NCBI RefSeq assembly: GCF_025641885.1
Contig: NZ_JAOTQN010000001.1
Span: 620,001-684,000, forward strand
Source of the DNA: Pyrobaculum sp. 3827-6
GTDB taxonomy: Archaea; Thermoproteota; Thermoprotei; Thermoproteales; Thermoproteaceae
Direction: 5' to 3'
DNA length: 64,000 bases
Within the stretch, counting starts at the first letter, position 1, and each line of letters starts with the position of its first letter. Below are positions 7,724-15,936 of the stretch, piece after piece. The translations under genes and the position numbers were made by a program. The notes beneath the pieces are model-generated. The model did not search any database, was not told where the DNA came from, and saw only the letters and a list, made by a program, of their open reading frames with translations.

Positions 7724-8988
7724 GGAAGGTCCCTCTGTCTAAGCTCCCCCCGCCTAGGGAGCTGGCTGGGGGGCTGTACGGCGGGGGTGAGGAGTTTGTC
7801 GCACTTCTGGAGTCGGGTATGGGGTACGCGGAGCGTAGCCGGTTTAGCCTAGTGGCGTGGGGGGTCTCTAGGGAGTACGTATCGTGGGGGGCCGACGTCT
7901 ACGACGTAGCGTACGAGGCTTATAGAGAGCTTGGGCGCTTCGCCTCTCCCTTTGGGGGCGACGTGGTGATCGGCGCCGTGTCCTACGACGCGTCGGCGTA
8001 TGTGGAGCCCCTCCTCCTCCGCTACGGCAAGGTGGATAGGACTCTGCCCGCGGCCTTCTTCGTGAAGCCGGCGGGGTGGGTGCTCTACGACAAGTTGCTT
8101 GGGCGGGCCTATGTCCACGGCGAATTGCCCCGGCTGGGGCGGAGGGGGGAGGAGCCGCTTGCCGTGAGGGGGCCGGTGGCGGGTACAGACGAGGCCTCTT
8201 TTAAGAGGTGGGTTGGGGAGGCTAGGAGGAGGATTGAGGAGGGAGAGATTTTCCAGGTAGTGCTTTCTAGATATCTGGACTACGCCGTGGCCGGCGACGT
8301 CTTCGCGCTGTACACCTCCCTAGCCTCAGCCAACCCGTCGCCCTACATGTACTTCGTGAGGTGGAGGGGGCTACACCTGCTGGGCACGTCGCCGGAGCTG
8401 TTGGTTAAGGTGCAGGGGGACAGGGCCGAGACGCACCCCATCGCGGGGACGAGGCCCCGGGGGGCCACGGAGGAGGAGGACTTGGCGCTGGAGGAGGACA
8501 TGTTGAGAGACGAGAAGGAGCTGGCTGAGCACTACATGTTGGTGGATTTGGCGCGGAACGACCTCGGCCGGGTGTGCAGGCCCGGAACGGTGAAGGTGGA
8601 CGAGCTCTTCGCCGTGGAGAAGTACAGCAGGGTGCAACACCTAGTGTCTAGGGTGTCCTGCGTGCTTGAGAGGAAGTTCAGCCCTGTGGACGCCCTCTTC
8701 GCCACCCACCCGGCCGGCACAGTGTCGGGGGCGCCTAAGGTGAGGGCTATGGAGATAATAGCAGAGCTTGAAGACTCGCCGAGGGGGTTCTACGCAGGTT
8801 CGCTGGGCTTCTTCTCGCCTTCGCTATCGGAATTCGCCATTGTCATCAGAACCGCCATCCTCCGCGACGGTCTGTTGCGGATACAGGCGGGGGCCGGCGT
8901 TGTGTACGACTCCACCCCCGAGCGGGAGTATAGAGAGACCGAGGCGAAGCTGAGGGCGCTCCGCGAGGCGCTGGGGGTATGGACCTGA
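7720..8988 (+). CDS. trpE: Anthranilate synthase component I
   Basis: 422 residues, compact compared with about 500 in bacteria. The chorismate-binding domain fills the C-terminal two thirds, with HPIAGTRPRG, DLARNDLGRVC and HPAGTVSGAPKVRAMEII. Near the N terminus an LLES motif (residues 29-32) is the element that binds feedback tryptophan in TrpE, so allosteric inhibition by tryptophan is likely. With TrpG it converts chorismate and glutamine to anthranilate. It overlaps trpD by four bases and trpG by ten. Confidence 0.95.
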   Translation: MRKVPLSKLPPPRELAGGLYGGGEEFVALLESGMGYAERSRFSLVAWGVSREYVSWGADVYDVAYEAYRELGRFASPFGGDVVIGAVSYDASAYVEPLLLRYGKVDRTLPAAFFVKPAGWVLYDKLLGRAYVHGELPRLGRRGEEPLAVRGPVAGTDEASFKRWVGEARRRIEEGEIFQVVLSRYLDYAVAGDVFALYTSLASANPSPYMYFVRWRGLHLLGTSPELLVKVQGDRAETHPIAGTRPRGATEEEDLALEEDMLRDEKELAEHYMLVDLARNDLGRVCRPGTVKVDELFAVEKYSRVQHLVSRVSCVLERKFSPVDALFATHPAGTVSGAPKVRAMEIIAELEDSPRGFYAGSLGFFSPSLSEFAIVIRTAILRDGLLRIQAGAGVVYDSTPEREYRETEAKLRALREALGVWT

Positions 8989-9557
8989 CTCTCATCGTCG
9001 ACAACTACGACAGCTTTGTCTACAACATCGCCCACTACGTAGCCGAGGCGGGTAGCAGGCCGATTGTACTGCGCAACGACGAAGTGTCAGTGAAGCTCGT
9101 GGAGAGGATTAGGCCGGATAGGATAATTATATCGCCTGGGCCGGGCCACCCGGAGAATCCCAGAGACGTGGGGGCGTCGCCGGACATCGTCCGGGAGTTC
9201 TCCGGCAGGGTGCCCATACTCGGCGTATGTATGGGGCATCAAATCATCGGCGCGGTGTTCGGCGCGAAGGTGCGGAGAGCCCGCACGATTAAACACGGCA
9301 AGACGAGCGAGGTGCGCCACTACGGGGGGGCGCTGTACCTAGGGGTGCCCGAGGTCTTCAAGGCGATGAGATACCACAGCCTCGTAATCGACGATCCCCC
9401 CGCCGTGCTGAAGGTGGAGGCCGTCTCGCTAGACGACGGGGAGATAATGGGCATTAGACATGTGGAGCACCCCACATTCGGCGTTCAGTTCCACCCCGAG
9501 TCCATAGGCACACCCCACGGGCTGAGAATTATAAAAAACTTCGTCGACCTTGCGTGA
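8979..9557 (+). CDS. trpG: Anthranilate synthase component II, glutamine amidotransferase
   Basis: 192 residues, a single class I amidotransferase domain. Features: the N-terminal DNYDSFVYNI, the oxyanion segment SPGPGHPENP, the nucleophile Cys84 in GVCMGHQ, and the catalytic His/Glu in QFHPES. It supplies ammonia from glutamine to TrpE. It lies in the same overlapping operon, which points to the tryptophan rather than the folate pathway. Confidence 0.95.
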   Translation: MDLTLIVDNYDSFVYNIAHYVAEAGSRPIVLRNDEVSVKLVERIRPDRIIISPGPGHPENPRDVGASPDIVREFSGRVPILGVCMGHQIIGAVFGAKVRRARTIKHGKTSEVRHYGGALYLGVPEVFKAMRYHSLVIDDPPAVLKVEAVSLDDGEIMGIRHVEHPTFGVQFHPESIGTPHGLRIIKNFVDLA

Positions 9558-9558
9558 C

Positions 9559-10260
9559 ATGTTGCGCAGACCCGGCCTCGGGGTGTACCTCGTTGCGGGC
9601 TGGCCCAACAGAGAGATTTACGGGAGGGTGGTGAAGGAGCTGGGCGGCGTCGTAGACTTCTACGAGCTAGGCGTCCCCACGCGAAACCCCAAGTACGACG
9701 GCCCCTACATCAGAAAGGCCCATAGAGAGGTGGAGGCCCCCACGTGGCTGAGGCCGGAGGTGCCGACCTACGCCATGGCTTACTGGGAAGACTACCGAGC
9801 CAACCCCACGAAGCTCTTCAACCTGGCGGCCGAGGTAGGCGCCAGGGGGGTGCTGGCCCCCGATCTGCTGATAGACTTCCACGAAGACCTTGATGCGTAC
9901 GTAAAGCTGTGCAGAGAGTTCGGGCTCGCCCCGGTGTTCTTCGTGCCGGGGAAGTTCCCGCACAAACTAGTGGAGAGGCTCGCCGCCGCGGGGCCCGACT
10001 TCATATACCTCGGCCTCTACGCCGCGACGGGGATCGAGCTCCCCGTCTACGTGGAGAGGAACGTCAGGATAATCCGCCAGCTGGTGGGCGACGTCTACGT
10101 CGTGGCTGGCTTCGCCGTGGACACCCCGGCCAAGGCGGCTAGGCTTGTGGAGGCCGGGGCAGACGGCGTGGTGGTAGGCACAGCCTTTATGAGGCGGTTG
10201 CAGAAAAGCCCAGAGGAGGCCCTGGCCTTCCTCCGCGAGATCAAGGCGGCGCTTAGATGA
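9559..10260 (+). CDS. trpA: Tryptophan synthase alpha chain
   Basis: About 233 residues, slightly shorter than the usual 250-268. The catalytic Glu is in the segment DFYELGVPTRNPKYDGP and the second acid is the Asp of KYDGP; the phosphate-binding end reads VVGTAFMRR. It cleaves indole-3-glycerol phosphate to indole, which is passed to TrpB. I prefer ATG 9559, directly after the trpG stop; TTG 9550 is an alternative. Its 3' end overlaps the convergent transporter gene by 8 bp. Confidence 0.9.
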   Translation: MLRRPGLGVYLVAGWPNREIYGRVVKELGGVVDFYELGVPTRNPKYDGPYIRKAHREVEAPTWLRPEVPTYAMAYWEDYRANPTKLFNLAAEVGARGVLAPDLLIDFHEDLDAYVKLCREFGLAPVFFVPGKFPHKLVERLAAAGPDFIYLGLYAATGIELPVYVERNVRIIRQLVGDVYVVAGFAVDTPAKAARLVEAGADGVVVGTAFMRRLQKSPEEALAFLREIKAALR

Positions 10261-11518
10261 GGAGGAAGGGGAGGTACACCGCCAGGTTTAGAGCCGTCAC
10301 AAGCGCCCCGTACTTCATAAACTGGGCAAAGGTTATGGTGGAGTGGAACCTCGTCTCCAAAACCTCGAGAATAATGATATTGGATGCAGCACCTAGAAGC
10401 GTTAGGTTGCCGGCTATGGTGGAGGCCATGGCGAGGGCCACCCAGGCCTTGGGGTCGTCGACCCCCAGATGGTGTAGATAGGTGGTGAAGAGGTTTACGA
10501 AGGGGACGTTGCTGAGCAACTGGCTCAGGGCTGTAGATATGAGGGCTATGGCTAGTATGTCGCTGGGCTTGCCTTGGTAGGTGGGGAGGGCGGCTGATAT
10601 AAGCGGCTGGAGTACGCCGCCGCGCCATATGGCCTCCATTGTGATAAACATCGTCATGAAGAAGACTATGGTGCCCCACTCCACTCTGGCGAGGACCTCC
10701 CGGGGGGACGCGGCGAAGAAGTAGAGGAAAGACGCGGCAACGAACGGTATGAAGCCGATGTTGTGGATATGTGGCTGCCCCGACAGCGCGGCTAGGTCGT
10801 TAAGCACCATGGCGGCCACCGTGCCCAGCAGAGCCACGGCCGCCACCGCGGCATCGCGGGTGTTTCGTATCAACTCCAGCGGCACGGCCGAGTACTCCAC
10901 CCTCCCGTTCTTGAGGCCGAGGATTTTGAAGAGGAGTAACGGGGTAACCACTAGGTTTATCAGGGTGGGGACGGCTAGGTACTGGAGGAAGGTTATGAAG
11001 GGGGCCTTGATCCCGGACTCCACAGCTATCAACATATTCTGGGGGTTTCCAATCGGCGTCATCGCCGAGCCGATGGTGAGGGAGAAGGCGAGTAGTAGAA
11101 ACATGTGGCGGTGTTCAATCCCCGCGGCGCGTGCAATAGCCGCCGCCACCGGGGGGCCCATAAGAGCCACCGTATCGTTAACCGCGAAGGCCGAGAGGAG
11201 GCCGAAGAGGAGAGACGACGCCACGTATATAGCCAGCCTGGTCTTGAACAGAGATATGAACCAGTAGGCGAATGCGTCTAGCAACCCGCTGAGCTCCGCC
11301 AGGGCAACTATTGAAAACATCCCCACTAGGAACAGCACCACCTCGAAATTCACCACGTGCGGCACGTCGTCTACAGTAAGCGGGCCTATGAACACAGCTA
11401 TAAAGGCGGCAAGCGACATAAGGGACCAGGTGGGCAACTTAGGGTAGAGGGGCCTAGCCGCCATGCCCCCCACCACGAGGAGTATAAGCACCGCCGCCAC
11501 CACGGCGTCTTGGATCAT
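10253..11518 (-). CDS. Ion-transporter-superfamily permease (ArsB/NhaD/SLC13-like)
   Basis: 421 residues, about 11-12 membrane helices. Two internally related halves carry NDTVALMGPPVAAAI and, near the C terminus, SNVPFVNLFTTYL and GNLTLLGAASNIIILE. The conserved PIGNPQNMLI and GAASNII hairpin regions are typical of the IT superfamily, which includes arsenite/antimonite pumps (ArsB), Na+/H+ antiporters (NhaD) and dicarboxylate carriers. Which ion it moves cannot be decided from sequence, and no ars genes are adjacent. A TATA-like TTTAAAAG lies about 26 bp before the ATG. Confidence 0.75.
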   Translation of the reverse strand: MIQDAVVAAVLILLVVGGMAARPLYPKLPTWSLMSLAAFIAVFIGPLTVDDVPHVVNFEVVLFLVGMFSIVALAELSGLLDAFAYWFISLFKTRLAIYVASSLLFGLLSAFAVNDTVALMGPPVAAAIARAAGIEHRHMFLLLAFSLTIGSAMTPIGNPQNMLIAVESGIKAPFITFLQYLAVPTLINLVVTPLLLFKILGLKNGRVEYSAVPLELIRNTRDAAVAAVALLGTVAAMVLNDLAALSGQPHIHNIGFIPFVAASFLYFFAASPREVLARVEWGTIVFFMTMFITMEAIWRGGVLQPLISAALPTYQGKPSDILAIALISTALSQLLSNVPFVNLFTTYLHHLGVDDPKAWVALAMASTIAGNLTLLGAASNIIILEVLETRFHSTITFAQFMKYGALVTALNLAVYLPFLLI

Positions 11519-11551
11519 AGTGGGCTTTTAAATAGGGGTCTTAAATCGGTT
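11519..11551. promoter_or_regulatory. Shared divergent promoter, IT permease / TrmO
   Basis: Only 33 bp separate two divergent start codons. The segment CTTTTAAATAGG serves as a TATA box for the plus-strand gene (about 25 bp before ATG 11552), and its neighbour GGTCTTAAATC serves for the minus-strand gene in combination. The two promoters must overlap, so expression of the two genes may be mutually exclusive or linked. Confidence 0.6.
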
Positions 11552-11971
11552 ATGGAGTGTTTCGAGCCGATTGGATACGTGAGGCATAGGTACAGCAACG
11601 AGGAGGTGAGAAGCAGGAGGTTTGTAGACGCCGTGGTTGAGGTTCTGCCGCAGTTCGAAGAGGGGCTGGCAGGCATCGAGGAGTTCAGCCACGTCATAAT
11701 AGTGGCGTGGCTTCACAAATTTAGAGGCCGCCCCCTCAAGGTGAGACCCAAGCGGGTGGCGGGCGCGCCTGAGGTGGGGGTCTTCGCCACCGACAGCCCA
11801 GACAGGCCTAACCCCATAGGCATCACCATAGCCCGCTTGGTAAGGCGCGAGGGCAGGTTTCTACACGTAGACGGAGTCGACCTCTTCGACGGCACGCCAG
11901 TCCTCGACATAAAGGCGCTGTCGCCCAGGAGGTGCCCTGCGGGGGTATCCGCCCCCTGGTGGGCTGATTGA
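11552..11971 (+). CDS. trmO: tRNA (N6-threonylcarbamoyladenosine37-N6)-methyltransferase, TrmO/TsaA family
   Basis: About 139 residues. It starts MECFEPIGYVRH and carries EFSHVIIVAWLH, VGVFATDSPDRPNPIGIT and VDLFDGTPVLDIK, the diagnostic segments of the UPF0066/TsaA family. Bacterial TrmO methylates t6A37 of certain tRNAs with SAM. A longer frame opening at 11357 is antisense to the neighbouring permease gene, so I use ATG 11552, which has its TATA box 25 bp upstream. Confidence 0.88.
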   Translation: MECFEPIGYVRHRYSNEEVRSRRFVDAVVEVLPQFEEGLAGIEEFSHVIIVAWLHKFRGRPLKVRPKRVAGAPEVGVFATDSPDRPNPIGITIARLVRREGRFLHVDGVDLFDGTPVLDIKALSPRRCPAGVSAPWWAD

Positions 11972-12003
11972 AAAAGTTTTTAACTTGGGCAGTTTTTTCA
12001 ATC

Positions 12004-12171
12004 ATGCCATCTCACGGATCGCTGACAAAAGCCGGCAAGGTGAGGAATCAGACTCCGAAAATCCCGGCAAAGCCTAGGAAAAACCTCACGCCGAGGAGGA
12101 GAAATATTAGGAACTACAAGAGGAGGGTACTGTACGCCACGTCGCAAGCCTCCGCCGCGCCAGAGGCCTAG
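12004..12171 (+). CDS. rps30e: 30S ribosomal protein S30e
   Basis: 55 residues starting MPSHGSLTKAGKVRNQTPKI, then a very basic KPRKNLTPRRRNIRNYKRR. This is the archaeal/eukaryal S30e sequence, a small subunit protein near the decoding side. The upstream extension from 11968 is not part of it; a T-rich box GTTTTTAAC lies about 26 bp before this ATG. Only 5 bp separate its stop from the next gene. Confidence 0.95.
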   Translation: MPSHGSLTKAGKVRNQTPKIPAKPRKNLTPRRRNIRNYKRRVLYATSQASAAPEA

Positions 12172-12176
12172 GTTTA

Positions 12177-13349
12177 ATGCTCCTACCTTTTTTGGCGGCT
12201 GTACTCATAATTATACTGGGCACCCTGTCCCGCAGATTAGACGTATCTGTATCCCTCGCAGTTGGCTCTCTAGTGTTTGGCCTGTCCGCGCTCGGGCCGC
12301 AACGTCTCCTGCAGGCCACCGCCAGCGCCTTCAACGAAACTATGCTCTACGTGGTGGCGTCTCTGTACTTCGCCATGGCTCTTGGCTACCTACTGAAGGA
12401 GGATAAGGAGCGAATCGCCAGCGGGTTGCTTTCCCTCGGGCCGAGGCCAGCGGCGTTCTCCATACCCGCCGTCATCGGCCTTCTCCCCATGCCAGGCGGC
12501 GCCTACATAAGCGCCGTCGTGGCAGACCCGCTGTATGAAAAGATGGGTCTCAAAAACCACGAAAAGACCTTTATCAACTACTACCTGCGCCACATCTGGA
12601 TACCGACGTGGCCTTTATTCCAAGGGGTTTTAATTACCTCTGCGATCCTCTCGGTGTCTGTGTGGCAGGTGGTGGAGTGGTCTTGGCCGGCGTCGGTTTT
12701 TGCTGTAGTGTCTGGGCTCGCCGTCGGGCTTCCGCTGGTGAGGAGAGTTGAGTCTCCGGGCCGGTTTAGGGATTTAGCCGCTCTGTGGCCTCTAGCCGCC
12801 GTAGCTGTCTTGTCGTTCGTAGCGCCTCTCCCTCTGGCCGTGGCGGCGGTGTATCTTGCCTATCTGGCTGTGAGGAGGCCTGCTGTCGACTTGGTGGTGG
12901 GCTCTCTTAGGTACGCGGCGACGCCGAGGATTTTGGCTATATTGGTGTTTTCGCTGATCTTCGCCCAGTACATAAAGGAGAGTAGCCTAAGCGCCGAGAT
13001 GGCGGCTGCGCTCGGCGGCTACTCGGCGGCCGCGGTCTTCGCCATTCCGTTCGCCATAGGGCTGGCCACCGGCGTGGAGTTCGCCTTTGCTGGCCTAGCC
13101 TTTCCCCCCATTGCACCTCTTATCCACGGACCTATGCTGGCGCTGGCGTTCGCCGGGGGTTTCCTCGGCGTCATGCTGAGCCCCGCACATTCATGTCTCG
13201 TTTTAACCCGTGAGTACTACAACGCCGATATCGCCTTGGTTTACCGCCTTCTTGCGAGGGCCGCGGTTGTGTTCATTGCTCTATCTGTTGTTTACTATCT
13301 ATTTCTTATATATCGAGGGGGCTGTGTCTATCAGTGCTTATCGTCATAG
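12177..13349 (+). CDS. DUF401 family integral membrane protein
   Basis: 390 residues with about ten membrane helices. It contains LLPMPGGAYISAVVADPLYEKMG and NYYLRHIWIPTWPLFQG in the middle and FLGVMLSPAHSCLVLTREYY near the end, the typical conserved loops of the DUF401 family (permease-like, related to the IT/gluconate-type carriers). The transported substrate is unknown. It starts 5 bp after S30e, and its end overlaps thymidine kinase by 16 bp, so the three are likely one transcript. Confidence 0.75.
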   Translation: MLLPFLAAVLIIILGTLSRRLDVSVSLAVGSLVFGLSALGPQRLLQATASAFNETMLYVVASLYFAMALGYLLKEDKERIASGLLSLGPRPAAFSIPAVIGLLPMPGGAYISAVVADPLYEKMGLKNHEKTFINYYLRHIWIPTWPLFQGVLITSAILSVSVWQVVEWSWPASVFAVVSGLAVGLPLVRRVESPGRFRDLAALWPLAAVAVLSFVAPLPLAVAAVYLAYLAVRRPAVDLVVGSLRYAATPRILAILVFSLIFAQYIKESSLSAEMAAALGGYSAAAVFAIPFAIGLATGVEFAFAGLAFPPIAPLIHGPMLALAFAGGFLGVMLSPAHSCLVLTREYYNADIALVYRLLARAAVVFIALSVVYYLFLIYRGGCVYQCLSS

Positions 13350-13891
13350 TGGGCCCCATGTTCGCTGGCAAGACGACGGAGCTTATTAGGAGGGTTGAGA
13401 GACACGTCATAGCCGGTAGGAGGGCCGTGGTTTTCAAGCCTTCTATTGATTCGAGATATGACGCGTCAAAGGTGGCGGCGCATAACGGGCTTAAATTCGG
13501 CGCCGTGGTGGTGCCTCCCAGCGAGGAAGGCGTCGAAGCAATCGGCAGGTTGGGCGTTGAGTACGACGTCGTCGCTGTGGACGAGATTCAGTTCTTCCCC
13601 GTACAGCTGGCCGAGGTGTTGAACACCTTGGCCAACGGGAGGGTTGTAATCGCGGCGGGTCTAAACCTGGACTTCAGAGGGGAGCCTTTCGAAACGACGG
13701 CTAGGGTCATGGCCTATGCGGATAGGGTTATCTCCCTCACCGCCGTGTGTAAGGTGTGTGGAAGACCCGCGACGAGGACTCAGCGGCTTATAAACGGCGT
13801 ACCTGCGCCGAGGGACAGCCCCCGTATCTTAGTCGGCGGTGGGGATTCTTACGAGGCGCGTTGCCGCCGGCATTTTGCGAAGCCTCTATAA
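13334..13891 (+). CDS. tdk: Thymidine kinase
   Basis: 185 residues. Walker A GPMFAGKTTELIRR near the N terminus, Walker B/lasso region VVAVDEIQFF, and the zinc site started by CKVCGRPATRTQR, with the last Cys/His pair in ARCRRHF. It phosphorylates thymidine with ATP for salvage into dTTP. The GTG start at 13334 lies inside the end of the DUF401 gene. The 3' end overlaps the convergent HTH gene by six bases. Confidence 0.93.
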   Translation: MLIVIVGPMFAGKTTELIRRVERHVIAGRRAVVFKPSIDSRYDASKVAAHNGLKFGAVVVPPSEEGVEAIGRLGVEYDVVAVDEIQFFPVQLAEVLNTLANGRVVIAAGLNLDFRGEPFETTARVMAYADRVISLTAVCKVCGRPATRTQRLINGVPAPRDSPRILVGGGDSYEARCRRHFAKPL

Positions 13892-14386
13892 ATGATCTCC
13901 TCTGCCGTAGCGGCTTAGGTAGTACTCCACTATTTTCTTCAGACCCCTCCTTAGTTTTCTGTCAGCCGCGGATGGGGAGACGCCGATCATCGAGGCGAGG
14001 TCTTTTAACGACACCTTTCTACTCTCGTCGAAGTACCCAAGTTTATAGGCCAGTTCTATAAGCCTGAGCTGATCCTCAGTGAGGTCGGGCTCTTTTATAT
14101 ATTTAGCCCTGCCCACCACCCTGGGTTTTAGCCCTAGTTCATGCATCTCTTTTAAAATCCTTGAGAGCTGAAAGGTGTTGGCAATTAGTACAATTAACGC
14201 CTTGTCTTCGCATATCTTTCCACCCACTATCACCGCGCCGTATCTCATGGCGATTTCACACGGCTCGCACTTTAGCATAGAGAGTTCCTTATCTGCGAGG
14301 ACGACGTGTCCCATATTCATTCCCACAATTTCTCCGCATATCGAGCCGCCGGTATAGTTAAACGACACAGTAACTCTGAGGGCCAC
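13886..14386 (-). CDS. HTH_10-type transcriptional regulator with N-terminal sensor-like domain
   Basis: 166 residues. The C-terminal half, from DLTEDQLRLIELAYKLGYFD through SLKDLASMIGVSPSAADRKL, is the HTH_10 (bacterio-opsin-activator type) domain that is common in archaeal regulators. The N-terminal part has a CEPCEIAMRYG segment, with two cysteines that could bind metal or a small ligand. Target genes are unknown. The GTG at 14386 is preceded at about 26 bp by AATAAATAC, so the message is probably leaderless. Confidence 0.75.
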   Translation of the reverse strand: MALRVTVSFNYTGGSICGEIVGMNMGHVVLADKELSMLKCEPCEIAMRYGAVIVGGKICEDKALIVLIANTFQLSRILKEMHELGLKPRVVGRAKYIKEPDLTEDQLRLIELAYKLGYFDESRKVSLKDLASMIGVSPSAADRKLRRGLKKIVEYYLSRYGRGDHL

Positions 14387-14489
14387 AGCTCTGAGAATCC
14401 TTTTGTATTTATTCGTTAAAATGTTACAGAGGCCTCTGCTTCAATCTTTTACGTAGCTGTATAAATAGAAGCTGTATTCTTCCCGAAAC

Positions 14490-14813
14490 ATGGCGGAGCT
14501 AGCAAAATACGAGAGAGTGGTGATAGATCAAGACACGTGTATAAGCTGCGGCGCATGTGTCGCTGCTTGTCCATACCAGGCGCTTGAGCTTGACGACAAC
14601 GGCAAGTCCAGGCTGATATGGGAGATGTGTAAAGACGACTTCTCCTGCGTAGCTGTATGTCCTGTGAAGGCTATTTACAAGGCGAGTGAAGCGCCTAATG
14701 AGCTTAAGGCAAAGAAAGGATGGTACAGATTCGGCAAAGCCCTCTCGCCAGAGGAGCAGAAAGCGTACGAGGAGTGGAAGACGAAATACGGAATCACGGC
14801 GCCGCCGGTTTAA
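14490..14813 (+). CDS. Ferredoxin with two 4Fe-4S-type cysteine clusters
   Basis: 107 residues. One full cluster motif CISCGACVAACP (about residues 17-28) is followed by a second, looser set CKDDFSCVAVCP. The second set lacks the usual CxxCxxC spacing, so it may hold a 3Fe-4S or 4Fe-4S centre through the first motif's partner cysteine. It is a small electron carrier; hyperthermophilic archaea use such proteins with oxidoreductases. The box TATAAATAG is about 26 bp upstream of the ATG. A radical SAM gene follows 28 bp later and may use it as a reductant. Confidence 0.85.
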   Translation: MAELAKYERVVIDQDTCISCGACVAACPYQALELDDNGKSRLIWEMCKDDFSCVAVCPVKAIYKASEAPNELKAKKGWYRFGKALSPEEQKAYEEWKTKYGITAPPV

Positions 14814-14841
14814 GCTCAAATATCTCTATCCCCATTTTTTC

Positions 14842-15936
14842 GTGGGTACTTGTAAACTTTGTGGAAGAAGTGACATCACTATTTCAGATAGTTTGGGTGT
14901 CTGCGTAGATTGCCTCAGGTCTAGACCTGAGAAGGCGCTAGAGATCGCCAAGAGGGCGCATGTAATCAGCAGATCTAAATTTAGACTCCCGGCTGAGCCC
15001 CCAGACAAAGGCGTGCGGTGTGGAATATGTGGCAGGGGATGCCTCGTGCCTGAGGGCGGCGTCGGCTACTGCGGACTGGTGAGGAACGCAGGCAGCAGAC
15101 TCGTGAGGCCGGGCGGCGGTGTTTCGATCGGCGTGTTGTCCTACTACTACGACCCAATTCCGACTAACTGCGTAGCGGACTGGGTATGCCCCGCCTCCAC
15201 CGGCAGGGGGTATCCCAAATACGCCAGGACGCCGTGGGGCGAGGTGGGGTACTACAACTTGGCGGTTTTCTACGGGGCGTGTAGCCTCGACTGCCTTTTC
15301 TGCCAGAACTGGCAATATAGGGAGTATCCCGCCAAGCCGAAGTTGGTGTCTGTGGAGGAGCTGGAGGCCGCCATGAGCAAGAAGGTGACTTGCGTCTGTT
15401 TCTTCGGGGGCGATCCGGCGCCGCAGACCGTGCACGCACTTCTCGTGGCAAGGAGGGCGGCGGAGAGGGGGGTTAGGGTGTGTTGGGAGACGAGCGGCCA
15501 GCTGGCTCCCCACCTTCTGGATAAGGTGGTGGAGAGCTCTCTCAAAACCGGCGGCATTGTTAAATTTGACCTCAAGGCGTTCACGCCGAGTGTCTACAAG
15601 GCGTTGACAGACGGAGAGGTTGACATAGTGCTGAGGAATTTCAAAGTAGCCGCTAGGAGGTTTAGAGAGAGGCCGGAGGTGCCCCTCGTGGTGGCCTCTA
15701 TTCTCCTCGTGCCTGGCTACGTGGACGAGGTCGAGGTGGACCTCTTGACTAAGTTCATCGCCCGGATCGAGCCGGAGGTGCCAACACGCCTCCTGGCCTT
15801 CCACCCAGACTACATGATGCGTGATCTTCCACCCACGTCGATCAGACATGCGGAAACTGCGTTGAAGATAGCTAGGGAGAATGGGCTTGTGGAGGTTAGT
15901 CTTGGGAATTGGTGGCTTCTCGGCGACTACTACTGA
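14842..15936 (+). CDS. Radical SAM enzyme, AmmeMemoRadiSam/PflA-like
   Basis: About 364 residues. It begins with a zinc-ribbon-like CKLCGRSD...CVDC module, then CGICGRGC and GYCG. The radical SAM cluster motif is CSLDCLFCQNW. Later segments HPDYMMRDLPPTS and KFDLKAF resemble the AmmeMemo-associated and pyruvate-formate-lyase-activase-like families. The reaction is unknown. Upstream codons in this frame belong to the ferredoxin gene, so I use GTG 14842. The 3' end overlaps the convergent Bax1 gene by 41 bp. Confidence 0.78.
   Translation: MGTCKLCGRSDITISDSLGVCVDCLRSRPEKALEIAKRAHVISRSKFRLPAEPPDKGVRCGICGRGCLVPEGGVGYCGLVRNAGSRLVRPGGGVSIGVLSYYYDPIPTNCVADWVCPASTGRGYPKYARTPWGEVGYYNLAVFYGACSLDCLFCQNWQYREYPAKPKLVSVEELEAAMSKKVTCVCFFGGDPAPQTVHALLVARRAAERGVRVCWETSGQLAPHLLDKVVESSLKTGGIVKFDLKAFTPSVYKALTDGEVDIVLRNFKVAARRFRERPEVPLVVASILLVPGYVDEVEVDLLTKFIARIEPEVPTRLLAFHPDYMMRDLPPTSIRHAETALKIARENGLVEVSLGNWWLLGDYY

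Noticed and set aside
14938-15849. Long minus-strand open frame opposite the radical SAM gene
   Set aside because: Antisense to a well-supported gene; high His/Arg/Pro content and no family pattern.
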